Assembly (NCBI GenBank): GCA_029204225.1
Contig: CM055113.1
Span: 17,586,445-17,650,444, forward strand
Reading direction: 5' to 3'
From: Diphasiastrum complanatum
Lineage: Eukaryota; Streptophyta; Lycopodiopsida; Lycopodiales; Lycopodiaceae
Length of the DNA stretch: 64,000 nt
Shown: one piece after another, positions 36,645 to 47,589 of the stretch
How positions within the stretch are numbered: the first letter of the stretch is position 1
Layout of the letters: the number at the start of each line of letters is the position of its first letter
The notes under the pieces: model-generated
What the model was told of the DNA's origin: nothing
The model's database searches: none
The model's input: the letters and a program-made list of their open reading frames with translations, nothing else
Made by a program: the position numbers and the translations under genes

Positions 36645-37675
36645 TGAAACATATTCATTTATGGCAGGATCCATAAATGGTTCATCTGGTCCGTACCACT
36701 GCTGCTGCTCAAGTTGAGGTGGCATTTGCATTTCTTGTTTTGCTGTTGCCAAGTATACATGGGACACTTGTTGATTGGCTAGCCCTGGTGAAGTAGGTAA
36801 GGCCATGTGTTGTGGTTGATTGGGTGCGCCGTACCTTGGTGCCACGTTAGGTGCCCCTTGATTATAAGGATAAGAAGTCTAATGAGGACTTCTCTTCTGT
36901 TGAACAACCCTAGGGTTATATGGGCAAAATGCCGTATCGTGCGATGTTGCATTGCACAGATGGCAGAATCTATGTGTCAGTCTCAAATTTTGCTTTAGGA
37001 CTGGACACTCGTTCGTTGTATGGTTTTGTGTGCATACTGAACACCATACATTTTCTCATCGAGGATACTGTAGCTAGTTTGGTTCCTGTTGATGTGGAGT
37101 TACTGCTACGGTTCCTTGTAAGGCCTTCAATTTCTGGTCAAACTGCGCCATAAGTTGCTCCATCTGCTATTTGTGTAGTTTTGTCATTTGCTCCAACAAC
37201 AGTTCTATGGATAGAGCGGACATGTTTCATGATGATGATGCAATCGAGGGAGTAGGAGTGTGGGTGGAAGGATATTCGTCGTCAGATCCCTCATCCTCTT
37301 CTCTGATGGCATCTTCCATAGCTTCTTGCAGAGTAGCGTACTGCTCCCATTGTTTCAGTTCTCTTCTGATGTTTCGTGGTAATCTGGCTAGGAACCACAT
37401 GATCACCGCATGATCGGGAGTCAGGGCTGCACTGCACTCGGATCGTATATGTTTGACCCGTTCAATATAGTCCCGGACCCTTTCTTGTTTTCCCATCTTG
37501 ACTTTGCTTAGTAGGAGAAACGAGTCTTCCAAGAACTTTCTTGGTTTAAAGTGCGTAATGAGAGCCACTTTAATTGCTTCCCAGGTGGATTTCTCTTCCT
37601 CTGACAGGTTGAAAAACCAATCAGAGAAAATTTGATCTTTTACATCACTGACTATGATTTTATATGACAACCAGA
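36645..37675 (-). pseudogene. Gypsy gag (N-terminal part) with two zinc knuckles
   Basis: Upstream portion of the Gypsy at 28158-30491. The gag capsid domain is open from 37670 to 37227 (DQIFSDWFFNLSEEEKSTWE, ALITHFKPRKF, RVRDYIERVKHIRSE), ending in an acidic/Thr-Pro tail. After stops near 37226, 37170 and 37075, a frame carries two knuckles: CSVCTQNHTTNEC near 37045 and CHLCNATSHDTAFC near 36965. A Pro/Gln-rich segment (36845-36645) then ends at the nested Copia. With the two knuckles beyond the insertion the full Gag had four. Many plant Gypsy Gags carry several such fingers. The N-terminus is cut at about 37680 by a Copia fragment. Confidence 0.88.
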
Positions 37676-37685
37676 TAGTACAAAA

Positions 37686-38975
37686 TTGTTTAGGTATTTA
37701 CAAAGTGTGGTCGATAAAGATTGTATCCTTGATGGAACAGAATCTGTTGGGTATCGGGGTCGTACAACTTATAGGTGTTGTTAGATGAAGTATATCCAAT
37801 AAAGATGGTCTTGAAGCCTTGGAAGTCAAATTTCGTCCTTGTCTCCTTCGGGATCTGCAAGTAGGTGATGCATCCAAACACTCGAAGGTTCTTTAGTGAA
37901 GGCTTAGATCCCGTCCAAACCTCATGTGGTGTTTTTCCTGAGAGGGCCTTGTTTGAACAACTGTTATGGATGTAGGTCGCAGTGGAGACAATTTTAGCCC
38001 ACCAGAAGCTCTTTGGCAAAGATGCGTGTGCCAACATTTGGTATGATTCTTCCTCTTGAGTAATCCATTAGACTGAGGCAAATAAAGAGTGATAAACTAT
38101 TGTTCAATGCCTTGGCTTTGGTAGTACTCCTTGAATTTGGTAGAGATGTACTCTCTACCATTATCTGATCTCAAGGCTTTGATTGTCTTACCAGTCTCTT
38201 TCTCTACGCACTCCTTGAAGATTCTGAAGCAATTAAAAGCTTCTAGTTTCTTCTTGATAAAATAAACCATAGTCCTTCTAGAAAATTCATCAATAAAAGT
38301 TATAAAATACTTTGCATCCTTCAGTGAAGGATTTTGGATTGGGCCACAGATATATGTATGTACAACATCTAGTAATCCTCTAGTAGTATGATGATGGCTC
38401 GATCTAAATGGTTTCCTGGCCTGTTTATCAACTAGACAGTCTTGATAGAGACGTAATTCGACTTTCCTATTAAGATAGGCGAGATCGAGAACAATGGATT
38501 GCTTAGACATTTGTTGTACATAAGCATGATTCAAATGACCAAGTCTATAATGTCAAAGTAAACTTTTATTTATTTGAATAGAAGTACTAAGAGCTTGACT
38601 AGATGTAGAAAAACAATGACTTACTCTATACAAGTATCCATGCCTCTTTTTGAGTGCTAGGATCTTGCCTGTCCTATCAAGTACTTTACACTGACCACAT
38701 TCAAATTCTACTTTATGTTCTAGATCTGTAATTCTGCTAACAAATAGCAAATTTGTCGACAAATTCGATACATGCAAGACATTTGAAAGTAGCTTACATT
38801 GATCATTTGCAAAGCTTAGTCTAACTATACCTTCACCTTTGATAGCTTGTGTGCTATTGTCACCCATGTAAACATAATGTTTGATACTGTAAGGTGTGTA
38901 GGACTCGAAACAACCTGTATGGCTGGTCATATGCGATGTGTCTCCTAAATCCAGAAACCAGGAGTTGTCGTTGGA
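37686..38975 (-). pseudogene. Copia protease, GAG-pre-integrase and integrase, cut before RT
   Basis: Protease motif near 38965 reads WFLDLGDTSHMTSH, so the usual DSGA is DLGD. GAG-pre-integrase: LLSNVLHVSNLSTNLLFVSR; the zinc site is degraded near 38540. Integrase: a modified first-Asp segment (VVHTYICGP, with Tyr where Asp is expected), TFIDEFSRRTMVYF, LRSDNGREY, then LPKSFWWAKIVSTATYIHNS, KTPHEVWTG, VFGCITYLQIPKETRTK and FIGYTSSNNTYKLYDP. The sequence ends at about 37686 against Gypsy gag, so RT and RNase H are missing. Same lineage as the decayed Copia at 59247-61290. Confidence 0.9.
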
Positions 38976-39847
38976 TGCTTCTTAAGGGCTTATCATGAAG
39001 ACATCATGATCTGTCTTGGATCTTGTGGTTGGAATGCTTGCACTATCTGCAGAACAACTTCTTCTTTGTCAGCTGATTTGACTGCTCTTGATGTTGTGTC
39101 GGCTTCTGACTTTGCTCTGATGGCTTCAGAATCCTCCCTTCTTCTGCTTAGTCGAGCCTCTGTTGGTGTATAAGATGTGAGAGTCAACAGTCGAGGAACT
39201 GGAGTTTGAATTTGCTTCGATTGCTTCAGGCCTTTCTTCTTCTGCTTAGTCAAGCCTCTGTTGGTGTATAAGGCATGAGAGTCAACAATTGAGGAACTGG
39301 AGGATTTGTTCCTTCAAGTGTCATCCTGCAACAACAACGCAATGATTCTTGAAGGGGTTAGCTCTGGGTGCATCATGATGATTATCACCTAGCTGTCATA
39401 TGAGCTTGGCAAGCTCGAAAGCATTTTCATTACTACATCTTGATCGTCTATGACAGATCCGACAACAGCCATTTGCTTCAATAGGTTCATGAACTGGTTG
39501 ATGTGATTCTGTAGTGAATCACCATTTGTCATCTTGAGAGAGTATTATTTGTTCCCGAGATGTAGCTTGGAAGCTATATCTCACACTTCGTATAATGTGC
39601 TCAGGATGTCCCAGATTTTCTTGGAGGTTCGAGCTTTAGACACATGGCTGATTTGAGTGTCTGAGATTTGAGGATGATCAGCGCAAAAGATTGCAACGTC
39701 GTCGGCTTTGGGTCGTTCCTTTGCACCTATAACAACACCATACAACTCCTTGGCCATTAGCATCGTTCTCATCTTAAATTTCCATAGATCGCGATTGGCT
39801 TTATCAGGCTTGTCCATAATAAAATTGGCTTTCTCTTGGAAATCCAT
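38976..39847 (-). pseudogene. Copia gag of the same element, with a 98-bp internal duplication
   Basis: Start ATG at 39847 (MDFQEKANFIMDKPDKANR, WKFKMRTMLMAKELY). The capsid helices continue past a TGA near 39580 as IASKLHLGNK, HINQFMNLLKQM and MLSSLPSSYDS. No CCHC knuckle could be read. Instead the segment 39138-39300 contains a tandem duplication (period 98 bp, copies starting near 39138 and 39236), which probably disrupted the spacer between gag and protease. The leader carries a tRNA-Met primer site at 40033-40045. Confidence 0.85.
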
Positions 39848-40032
39848 GTGCGAGATTAGTCTAAGTGATAGTAGTAACTATTAGTGACTTAAAAATGAAA
39901 ATCTTATGCAACTTACAGGACAAAAAAACATTTATCCTATCAGCTAGTAGGATCAGGTTTCGTGGGAAGCTTATCAGGCTATAGAAATAATTCGGATGTA
40001 AAACCTCTTATCAGATAAGTTCTGATATCAAG

Positions 40033-40045
40033 GCTCTGATACCAT
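40033..40045 (-). other. Primer binding site, tRNA-Met type
   Basis: GGCTCTGATACCA on the plus strand is the complement of TGGTATCAGAGCC. It abuts the LTR end at 40046 and belongs to the gag at 38976-39847. Confidence 0.92.
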
Positions 40046-40545
40046 GTTGGGAACAAATGCAAAAAGTGTGAATTCCTTCAGTGCGTGCACTACCAGTTAA
40101 CAGTAGAATGAACTAGAGCTTGATTACGCGGTGGTTGTGGAAGTGAAGAGCTGACAATCAGACAAAGTAATTAGAAAGTCAGACAGAAACTGGAAAGCAT
40201 GCAATATTGACAAAGAATCTAAATGCAAAACTAGACAGTAGTTTATTCAGATTAAGTGTCATGAAATACAAGTCAGATAATGTAGGTGAGCACAATACAA
40301 TTGCGGGTAAAACTGCGTGCTCACAAAGCTAACTATGATCTATAAAAGCTATGAGCTTATTATTGATGATCCGTCTGAAGAAATAATCGATGCATGAAAG
40401 CACCTACAATATCTTTCCCGTTAACTACATTATTTCTAAAATAGATTACAATGGTTATCTATATAAACTACATTTGTGCAGATGCGCGTACAAAAGATGG
40501 CTTGGAGCTGTTGTGTCATCAAGAATTGATGAAATTTGAAATTCC
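40046..40545 (-). repeat. 5' LTR of the minus-strand Copia (far end uncertain)
   Basis: Starts on the plus strand with TGTTGGGAAC (the CA end of the LTR on the minus strand) beside the primer site. A TATA-like box, TTTATATAGATA on the minus strand, lies near 40456-40468. There is no second LTR because the 3' half of the element is missing, so the 40545 boundary is only a guess. Confidence 0.6.
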
Positions 40546-40990
40546 TAAATCAATAATAAAAAAAACGTTATTAAATTTGGTGTAATTCCAAGCTTGACAC
40601 CTTTTCAAATTTAACAATTTTTTTTTTTTCAATTTGGACATTAATGTAATTTTTTTGCTAATACACATAGTTTGCTTTATAAATAATTTATTCTTTTTTG
40701 CAATACCCAATGGTGTTTGCAATAGTGGGGGACTGGTGAAAATGGAGCTCTTAGGCAACGAGCTATCTAGATATATTCTTGATCTAAGTAATTTAATAAG
40801 CCTTATCTGAGCCACACTTTCATCCCTAAATCCAACAGTAATAATGCTAGAAAAAGTCTCATGTTAAAGAATTGTTCACCACCATACAATTTCTCATAAG
40901 AGTGCTCACCAAAATCTACTTGCCATGAAATGCTTGCCAAGAAATGCTCACTAATAAATCACACCCCTAGGGTAACCACATGAATCAGCC
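40546..40990. other. No recognised gene
   Basis: AT-rich, with T- and A-runs. May include the outer part of the LTR to its left. Confidence 0.4.
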
Positions 40991-41242
40991 ATAGTTGATG
41001 GAGGATTAGGAGTCAACATAATCTCCTCCAAACTTTATTACGCACGACAACTTATGCACATGATGGATGCCCCTTATACGATTCGACTAGCTGACCAATC
41101 CAATGTAAAACCCCGTAGGCTTAGCTTGAGAAGTGCACACCAAAATAGTTGGAATCAAATTTCTGCTAGACTTTGTGGTATTAGACTTACTTTTATCTTT
41201 CCAATCTTACCGAGCCCTATTTGGTAGACCATGACTCTACAT
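40991..41242 (+). pseudogene. Gypsy aspartic protease scrap
   Basis: IVDGGLGVNIISSKLYY, then PYTIRLADQSNVKPRRL, and after a frame change GIKFLLDFVVLDLL and ALFGRP at 41225. This is the same order as in the protease at 18336 (VVDGG, LISTTLY, IKLADQS.KPKG, FVVM, LLGRPWL), but strongly diverged, so it comes from another branch of the same Gypsy group. About 80 codons with one frameshift and a TGA replacing the Trp of GRPWL. Nothing else of the element was found. Confidence 0.7.
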
Positions 41243-41685
41243 GTCCCAAGCACTTTACTATTAGGTTCAAAACTGGATCGTCCTTTAGAATCGTGATTCT
41301 AATGTGAAAACTCTAATACCCATAGTGAAATCCATATCACCACCATAATGAATGAGATTGGTGTTATGATCCTCCTCCAACATGAAGTAGAATAGGTGAA
41401 TATGAGTGTCAAACTTGATCTTTGTTGAGTCCTCTCCAATTCTCAATAAGCACAAAATCAAATTTACTCATGCAAGACTCCCTCTTAATGGACAAATTAT
41501 AAAAGGTAGAAGATTTTTCTACTTGACTAGCTTACCTATCAAGCACCTCCATTCTATACAAGATAGAATCACTTGATCTACCATTTTTATTGAACCATGT
41601 GACATTACTTGTTGTAAAAAATACTTTCATTGGCTCACGAAAGAATCACCACCATTTTGAAAATGCACACTTAAAGCGAACAAGC
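41243..41685. other. No recognised gene
   Basis: No family match on either strand. It lies between two old retroelement scraps of opposite sense. Confidence 0.4.
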
Positions 41686-41940
41686 TTATAGTACCATCAA
41701 AACCAATAAAAAGATGAGAAGAACATGAGGCCTTGCACTTGATGTCACCTCCTTTGTCATTAAAGCCCTTTGATTAGACATAACACAAGTATCAAGCTTA
41801 CAAATTCTACCTTGTCTAATGTCCTTTGGAGTCAAGACATCTTCATTCTTTATATAACAAGCATCTCCATCAAACTCTACTTGATGTCCATTGTCACACT
41901 AAGAAGATTCTTTGAAAGTAAGGAATGTACAAAAACTATT
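41686..41940 (-). pseudogene. Copia GAG-pre-integrase scrap
   Basis: On the minus strand, SKNLLSV is followed after a frame change by DNGHQVEFDGDACYIKNED, LTPKDIRQGRICKLDTCVMS and NQRALMTKE, which matches the GAG-pre-integrase region of Copia (LLSV, then a strand ending in a coded C.I, then G.LYKL). It ends at a stop near 41688. No zinc site or integrase core remains. Confidence 0.55.
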
Positions 41941-41999
41941 CAATACTTGATCTGATTTGATTATTAAATATGAACAACTATCTATACTAAGAAATTAGG

Positions 42000-42668
42000 T
42001 CGTCAAATGTGGTTGCCAGCTGGCTACAGTCTGTTGGCATTCATCCAGTTCTTCTCAAAAGTTGCTTGTTGATAAGCGGTGACATTTGGCCATAAACAGT
42101 CTGTCTGTATAAATGAATGTAAACTGTCACTCTATTGAAATGAATGTGGACCTATCATCATAAACAACGATAGTGTCGCAAAAAGACAACAATGTCGGCT
42201 TTTTGCAAGAAATGCGACAGTGTTGCAAAATCTCATTTCCTTAATATTTGGGGTAGCCCCACACCTTGTCAAAGTCATTTTTTTAACATTTGAGGCACTT
42301 TGAAAAATGTGACTCTGCATTTTTACTTGCAATTCCTGATAGGCAAAAAATGCAAAAAATGTCACACTGCATTTTTACTCGGAATTCTTGACAGGCAAAA
42401 AATGCGAAAAACGTGACACTGCATTTTTTTCTCGCAATTTTTGACTGTGTCGCTTTAAGAGAAGAGTGACTATAGAAAAAAGACAACAATGTCGGAGAGA
42501 AAATTCTCGACACTGTTGTCAAACTTCATGTATTTCTGTAGACTGTGTAAAAACACTTGTAATTCTATAGACTGTGTAAAACACGGGAGAATTTGTAGAA
42601 CTGGATAAACAGTTGGATGAAGATTAAAAACCAATTAGTTGATTAGTAGGAAGGAGAATAATTCAACA
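42000..42668 (-). repeat. Copia 3' LTR with 52-bp repeats in U3
   Basis: Right edge at 42668, where the minus strand has AACTAAGGGGGAG (polypurine tract) and then TGTTGAATTATT. A TATA-like TTTATACAG is near 42108-42118 and the 52-bp repeats lie upstream of it, so in U3. GACTGTGTAAAA also occurs twice (42541, 42570). The left boundary is not determined. Confidence 0.6.
42301..42450. repeat. 52-bp tandem repeat, about three copies
   Basis: GTGACACTGCATTTTTACTC, GCAATTCTTGACAGGCAAAA, AATGCGAAAAA recurs with starts near 42311, 42363 and 42415, with 80-90% match by eye. Confidence 0.85.
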
Positions 42669-43235
42669 CTCCCCCTTAGTTTGAATCCATGAATTCCTTG
42701 ACCTTTAAACTTAGTTTTGCACAGAACTTTCTGTGTGCATCCAAGCTTAATGCTTTAGTAAAAATATCCGCTCTCATATCTTGCGTTCAACAGTACTGCA
42801 CCTCTTTGTCGAGAACTTTGCTTCTAACATAGTGATACTTCAGTTCAATGTGCTTACTCCTAGAATGAAATCTAGGGTCGGCTGACAAGCCAATGGCACT
42901 TTGATTATCACAAAATAGTAATGTCGGAGCATATTGATTCAGACTGATATCTGAAAGTAAGTTTCCCAATCAAATTGCTTTCTTTGTAGCTTGTCAGGCT
43001 GCGATATACTCTGATTTTGTAGAAGATAGAGCTATCGAGGATTGTTTGCAACTGTTCTAGAAAATTGGACCATTGTTGAGGAAAAATGTAAATCCGAAAG
43101 TGGATTTACGAGTGTCTACATCTCCTGCCCAGCTTGCATCTGTAAAGCCAATGAGTAAATTGAGTTCGTTGTTGTCGACTGCTCCATAATAAATGCAAAA
43201 GTGTCGTAAAACGTGGGGATGACCAACAGCGAAAG
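42669..43235 (-). pseudogene. Copia RNase H and C-terminus
   Basis: Read leftward: LLIGFTDASWAGDVDTRKST near 43150, SSIALSSTKSEYIAACQATK near 43010, NLLSDISLNQYAP, LLFCDNQSAI, then SKHIELKYHYVRSKV and, after a stop near 42788, DIFTKALSLDAHRKF. These are the C-terminal Copia RNase H motifs (D, E and D catalytic positions all readable). It is followed at once by the polypurine tract and LTR at 42668. The upstream part of pol is missing beyond 43235. The LTR family differs from those at 43649 and 54347. Confidence 0.88.
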
Positions 43236-43648
43236 CTCAAAGCTTTGAGCGTAGGCATGTAGGAACAGAAACACAACAGTTAGTAGCTGAAATATGCAAG
43301 AAGAATGATTCATATCTATTCTAGTTTTGTATATGTACAAAGTTGGTAACCGCCTTTAGGATATTTGGTTGTCCAGCTATTTTTAGGGTTGATGATAAGT
43401 TGGTGACGTCGGTCTGCCAATGTAGAAAAACCCAAAAAAATCCAAAGGTGCCCTTAGATTGAAGGTGTGTAAATCCCGAAGGTGCCTCTAGAGCGAAGGC
43501 AAGAAAAAAGACAAAAAAGACGAAGGTGGGCCTAAAATGGATTCCAAGGCATTCTGGCCACTATGTCATATTTTTTGTGACAAAAGCAAAAATAAGCTTG
43601 GTAGAGGCCAAAAATCTTTTATATAGATAAACACACATGTGTGGAGCC
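43236..43648. other. No recognised gene
   Basis: Contains GGTGCC-centred short repeats near 43445-43530 (two or three copies of CCAAAGGTGCC or CGAAGGTGCC) and, at 43633, the palindrome variant CACACATGTGTG. No coding homology. Confidence 0.4.
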
Positions 43649-44407
43649 TGTTCCCACGTGTGAAAATAGTGCACTTGTCATGTACCATAATCATATAGGT
43701 TGTACATATGATTTAATTCAAGTTCTAGTGGCTAAAAAGGCCAAAAACTAGTTTTCTAGACATATGACACATGGCATCAGTCTATTGCTTGCATGAGCCA
43801 CATCCTTTGGTTAGGTGTCACATCCCATGTGTAGAGGACAGCTCACATGTGTGGAATAAGCTGATATAGACGAATTTTGACTTCTAGAAGATTTTCAAGT
43901 CGATCTCCATATAGAAGGAAAATGGACCAAAAGTGCTCAAAATAGAAGGTTTTGTCCAAGTGTCAGTTTTGCATGATGAATCATCATATGACAAAGCACC
44001 TTCACACATGTGGGATCAAAGGGATGATGAGTACCAAGATCTCCCACTTATTGTATATATAGAGCCACATTTGGCCATAATCAGTGTGAGACACCAATCT
44101 TGGTTTTGGAAGCAATTTTGAGTGATTCTCTCCATTTGTCTACATTTGTTTTGATTGTTTTGAGGTTCTATCAATGTGTACTTGATTTTCAGGTTGGAGT
44201 CCGTACTCAGACAATTTTTCACACGTGTGAAACCATAAAGTACACTTACCTTCAATTAATGATTGTTCTTGTTAGGATTTTGTGTTTAGAATTGATCTAG
44301 ACTGATCTTAATCTAAAGTAGATTGATTAATCAAGTAATCTGACAACCAATCCCTCTTGAGGATCAGATTAGGATCCACTCTTGGTCCTTTTTTTACTTT
44401 CTGCACA
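43649..44407 (+). repeat. Copia 5' LTR (about 759 bp) with several CACACGTGTG-type sites
   Basis: Starts TGTTCCCACGTGTGAAA, as does the LTR at 54347, and ends CTTTCTGCACA next to a primer site. TATA box TATATATAG at 44054-44062. The palindrome or its variants occur near 43655, 43818, 43850, 43985 and 44220. No gag follows: the leader runs to about 45115 and is then cut. Confidence 0.8.
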
Positions 44408-44420
44408 TGGTATCAGAGCC
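44408..44420 (+). other. Primer binding site, tRNA-Met type
   Basis: TGGTATCAGAGCC directly after the LTR end at 44407. The leader after it contains one more palindrome, CACACGTGTG at 44582. Confidence 0.9.
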
Positions 44421-45115
44421 TAGTACAAGAGGTGTTGTTGAAATTGATAGGGTTAATCCAAATCAATGCCAAAATTAGCAGTTTTTTGGAAACTAGTCGA
44501 ATTTTGTGTAGCGAGTTGGATTTGATAGATACTCTCAAAATTTTTGGACCAGAACTTGTTGTGGGCTGTAGGAACTCTTTTCACACGTGTGAGGCTGTAC
44601 AGCTCCGGTTTGGACTGAGAAAATTCAAAAATTTGTACAATTTGACTCACACACCCAATTTGAGAGATTTTTGGTGCAAAATCAAGCATTTTCTATAGAG
44701 AATCTAATCCCTTGATTAGTTCTTGGATTAGATCAGCCAAGAAATTAAATTTGAAGCTTGAATTAGGTGCAGTAATTGATTATCTCTGATTTTTTGAGTG
44801 CATGTTGAAGTTGAGAGAGATTTTGCCAAAAATCATAGATTAAGGAGTGATATGCAAGGTGAGAGGATGAAATCCATTCTACCATCACTCTAGATTTGTT
44901 CAAGAGTGATAGGGTCAAGTTTAGAAGCATCAATTTGCTAGAAAACATCCTTGGATCTGTCTTCCAAGTGAAACCTTTGAGAGTTTCTAGTGCATCTATG
45001 CAAATCTTTTGTAGAATTTGACATAGATTGGCTTCAATTGAAAGTTACAATTGGAAATCAATTCGCTGATACCGAAACAAATTGATTCGAATTTAAGAAT
45101 AATTTGATATTGCGA
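44421..45115 (+). other. Leader of the Copia element, no gag
   Basis: Non-coding 5' leader comparable to those after 48699 and 55126. It ends near 45115, where a minus-strand LTR region begins; the gag that should follow is missing. Confidence 0.5.
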
Positions 45116-45175
45116 AAGATATCAAGTATAAGAGCTTGCACTCTAATATAGTATTAGGCCTTAAAAAAGAATCAA

Positions 45176-46190
45176 CGCTCTTATACCATGTTCAAAAGAG
45201 AGGTTTAAAAGATAGGCCTAAAAGAATTGAATAAAAATAATATGAATGACAAGAAAGAAAACTTATCGTGCGCATCAGAATAAACTATCTTTCTCTTTCT
45301 TCATGCATGATTACGCCTATCAATTTTGAACAAAACAATAGTGATAAAAATCACGTTCGATTTTATAGTAAGTAACTTTGAAATCATTAGTACTACAGTG
45401 ATTACATAGCCAAACATTTAAAGCATTGAATTATCAGACAAATAATCTGTCGCAAAGAATTATAGAAATCCATACATTCTAAGACAAACCTGAACGCAAT
45501 AAAAGATAGTATTGATTCAGTATAAAACGAAACAAGAATAAATGAGTACAACAAGTTTGCGGATCAAAGCGTGTACTCTAAGCTATTTCTGAATGACTAA
45601 AATATAAGTCTGTATGAGCGCAACTACTGATAAGCAGTAAGCGCAATATCAATCTCTAATCAACTCTAAAAAACTGAGCTAGAATGCTCAAGAGTGTCGA
45701 GGTAAACGAAACCAACGGTGGAAACGAAACATGTTCTATCCTCATGCTCCAAGGAGTACCACTAGAGATCACGCAAGTACCCAAGAGTACAGAGATCTGA
45801 CCTGATGGCATGACGTCAGTAGATACTTCCTAGGTCGTGGCTAATCTGCCACTCTTGTAATTCTCTGATTAGTTATAGATGTATAATCATTCTAATCTTA
45901 GGTTTACATAGAGAAACCGTACTTACTGGATAATACTTGACATATATCAGAACAAGATACACAGAGTGTAACTAAGAGAAGAGACACTGAAGAAGTCTGA
46001 TGTTAGTAAGCAATCAAGACGAACACAGACATAAGCTCCGCCTGCATGCGAGAAGATACTTTTGTCTAGCATCAGAAGATCCAATTGTTCGCTAGTGAAG
46101 CAAGACTACTACTTGTGAGAGAACCGTGCTTCTCTCATGGCAACGCGCTGCATGGATTCGCATGCAGTGCCCTGAAGAAATCAGAGAAAT
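45176..46190 (-). repeat. Probable minus-strand LTR with degenerate primer site
   Basis: GCTCTTATACCA at 45177-45188 is one base off the complement of TGGTATCAGAGC, and TGTTCAAAAGAG at 45189 would be the LTR end. The next kilobase has no coding homology. Neither the outer boundary nor a partner was found, so the call rests on the primer site alone. Confidence 0.4.
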
Positions 46191-46499
46191 TCAATATAGA
46201 TTATTTTCTAGTTGTGTTTGATTTTGGATGTTGAATACTTATGCTGTTTATTTCAGTTTTCGTATTTCCTTTGAATTTCGCACCTTGGTTGAAATTAAGT
46301 CGAATGTTGTATTAATTTTATGAACGTAGATCAGTAGTAACTGACTACTCTCTGGAGGATTGTAGGAGTGTTTCAGCTGGCAGTGCCTAGCAAATGCATC
46401 TGAACTCCATCCGAATCTTGAAAGAGAGTCGTGACTATTTTGTGAATTTTCTCCCCTAGATTCATTACATATATCAGAACATCTCACAATTATCATCAG

Positions 46500-47585
46500 T
46501 AGATGAAATCAAGAAGTCAGATTATGATGTTGGAAGATCAACTGACGAATCTGCAGTGGGATGGAAAAGACCTCACCTATTTTGTGAGAAAGATAAAGGA
46601 TTTGTTTCTATCACTACACAACTCAAGAGCAGAGAATGTAGTATCAGCTGAGAAGCAGCTCACATATATGTTGAGAGCCTTACCCAGATCTTTTCAACGA
46701 CATGAACCTTGCTCGTGAAAGATCCTACCATGAACCTCGAAAAGGCGATTGTCGAGTTTCGAGAGAAAGTCGAGGCCAGAGAGCATCTTGATCACAAAGA
46801 TGGTTCTGACTAGACACTCTACGACAACAAAGAAAAATAAGAAAAACAGTTCAAGCCTAAGAGGGAGTCGAATTAGAGGCAGGATCGTGACCAGCAAGCA
46901 GAGGGGACCAGCAAAAGCAACTGGAAGACCAAAGGGAGGTCAAAGACAAGATGCAGACAAGAAGACCTACACGAGATGCAGAAGAGATGGGCATACAATA
47001 GATACCTGCTAGCTCAATCCCAAGATTGAGTGTATCCATTATCATAAGAAGGGTCATGCAACCATGGATTGCCGCCATGACCCAAGAAATAGATCAGCAC
47101 AAAATAGACAGGAGAACAATAATAGTTTTTCCTATGTCGAGGAGCCCGAGAGCTCGAAGATGGGCGAAGAAAGAATGAACAAAAATTGTTCGACTGCCTA
47201 CATCTGTGAAGATGTGTGTGCAGCATCAACGTCTGACACACACGAGATGATCCTGGATTCAGGAGCCACCTCACACTTCGTGACATCAAGACGAATCATG
47301 TCTGATTTCAGAAGTGCAGATCCCTCATAGTTCTTGGAGATGGATCCAGACATCAAGTGAACAGTATTGGCTCACTCTGGCTCAAAACCAATGGCAGAGA
47401 CAGACGACTCAAAGATGTTCTGTTTGTTCTATTCGTGCCAACTCTGTAGCAAGAATAGCAGATGCAGGAATGCGTGTGACATTTTCTAACAAAGCATGCA
47501 ACGTGATTGATACAAGCACCATCACTCTCATTGCTCAAGGCAGAAGGAAGGGCAACCTATATCATCTAAAGGTGCGCGGAGGGTG
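46500..47585 (+). pseudogene. Copia gag with two zinc knuckles, protease and start of GAG-pre-integrase
   Basis: Gag from about 46500 (MLEDQLTNLQWDGKDLTYF, FVRKIKDLFLSLHNS, MLRALPRSFQRH), then shifted frames with an Arg/Lys-rich segment. One knuckle-like CRRDGHTIDTC near 46985 lacks its first Cys-x2-Cys pair, and a second reads CIHYHKKGHATMDC near 47030. Protease motif ILDSGATSHFVTS near 47255 is intact. GAG-pre-integrase is recognisable in mixed frames to about 47580 (AQGRRKGNLYHLK). The N-terminal gag is missing. The same gag family appears in reverse at 49084-49506. A minus-strand LTR replaces the rest from about 47590. Confidence 0.82.
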
Positions 47586-47589
47586 GAGG

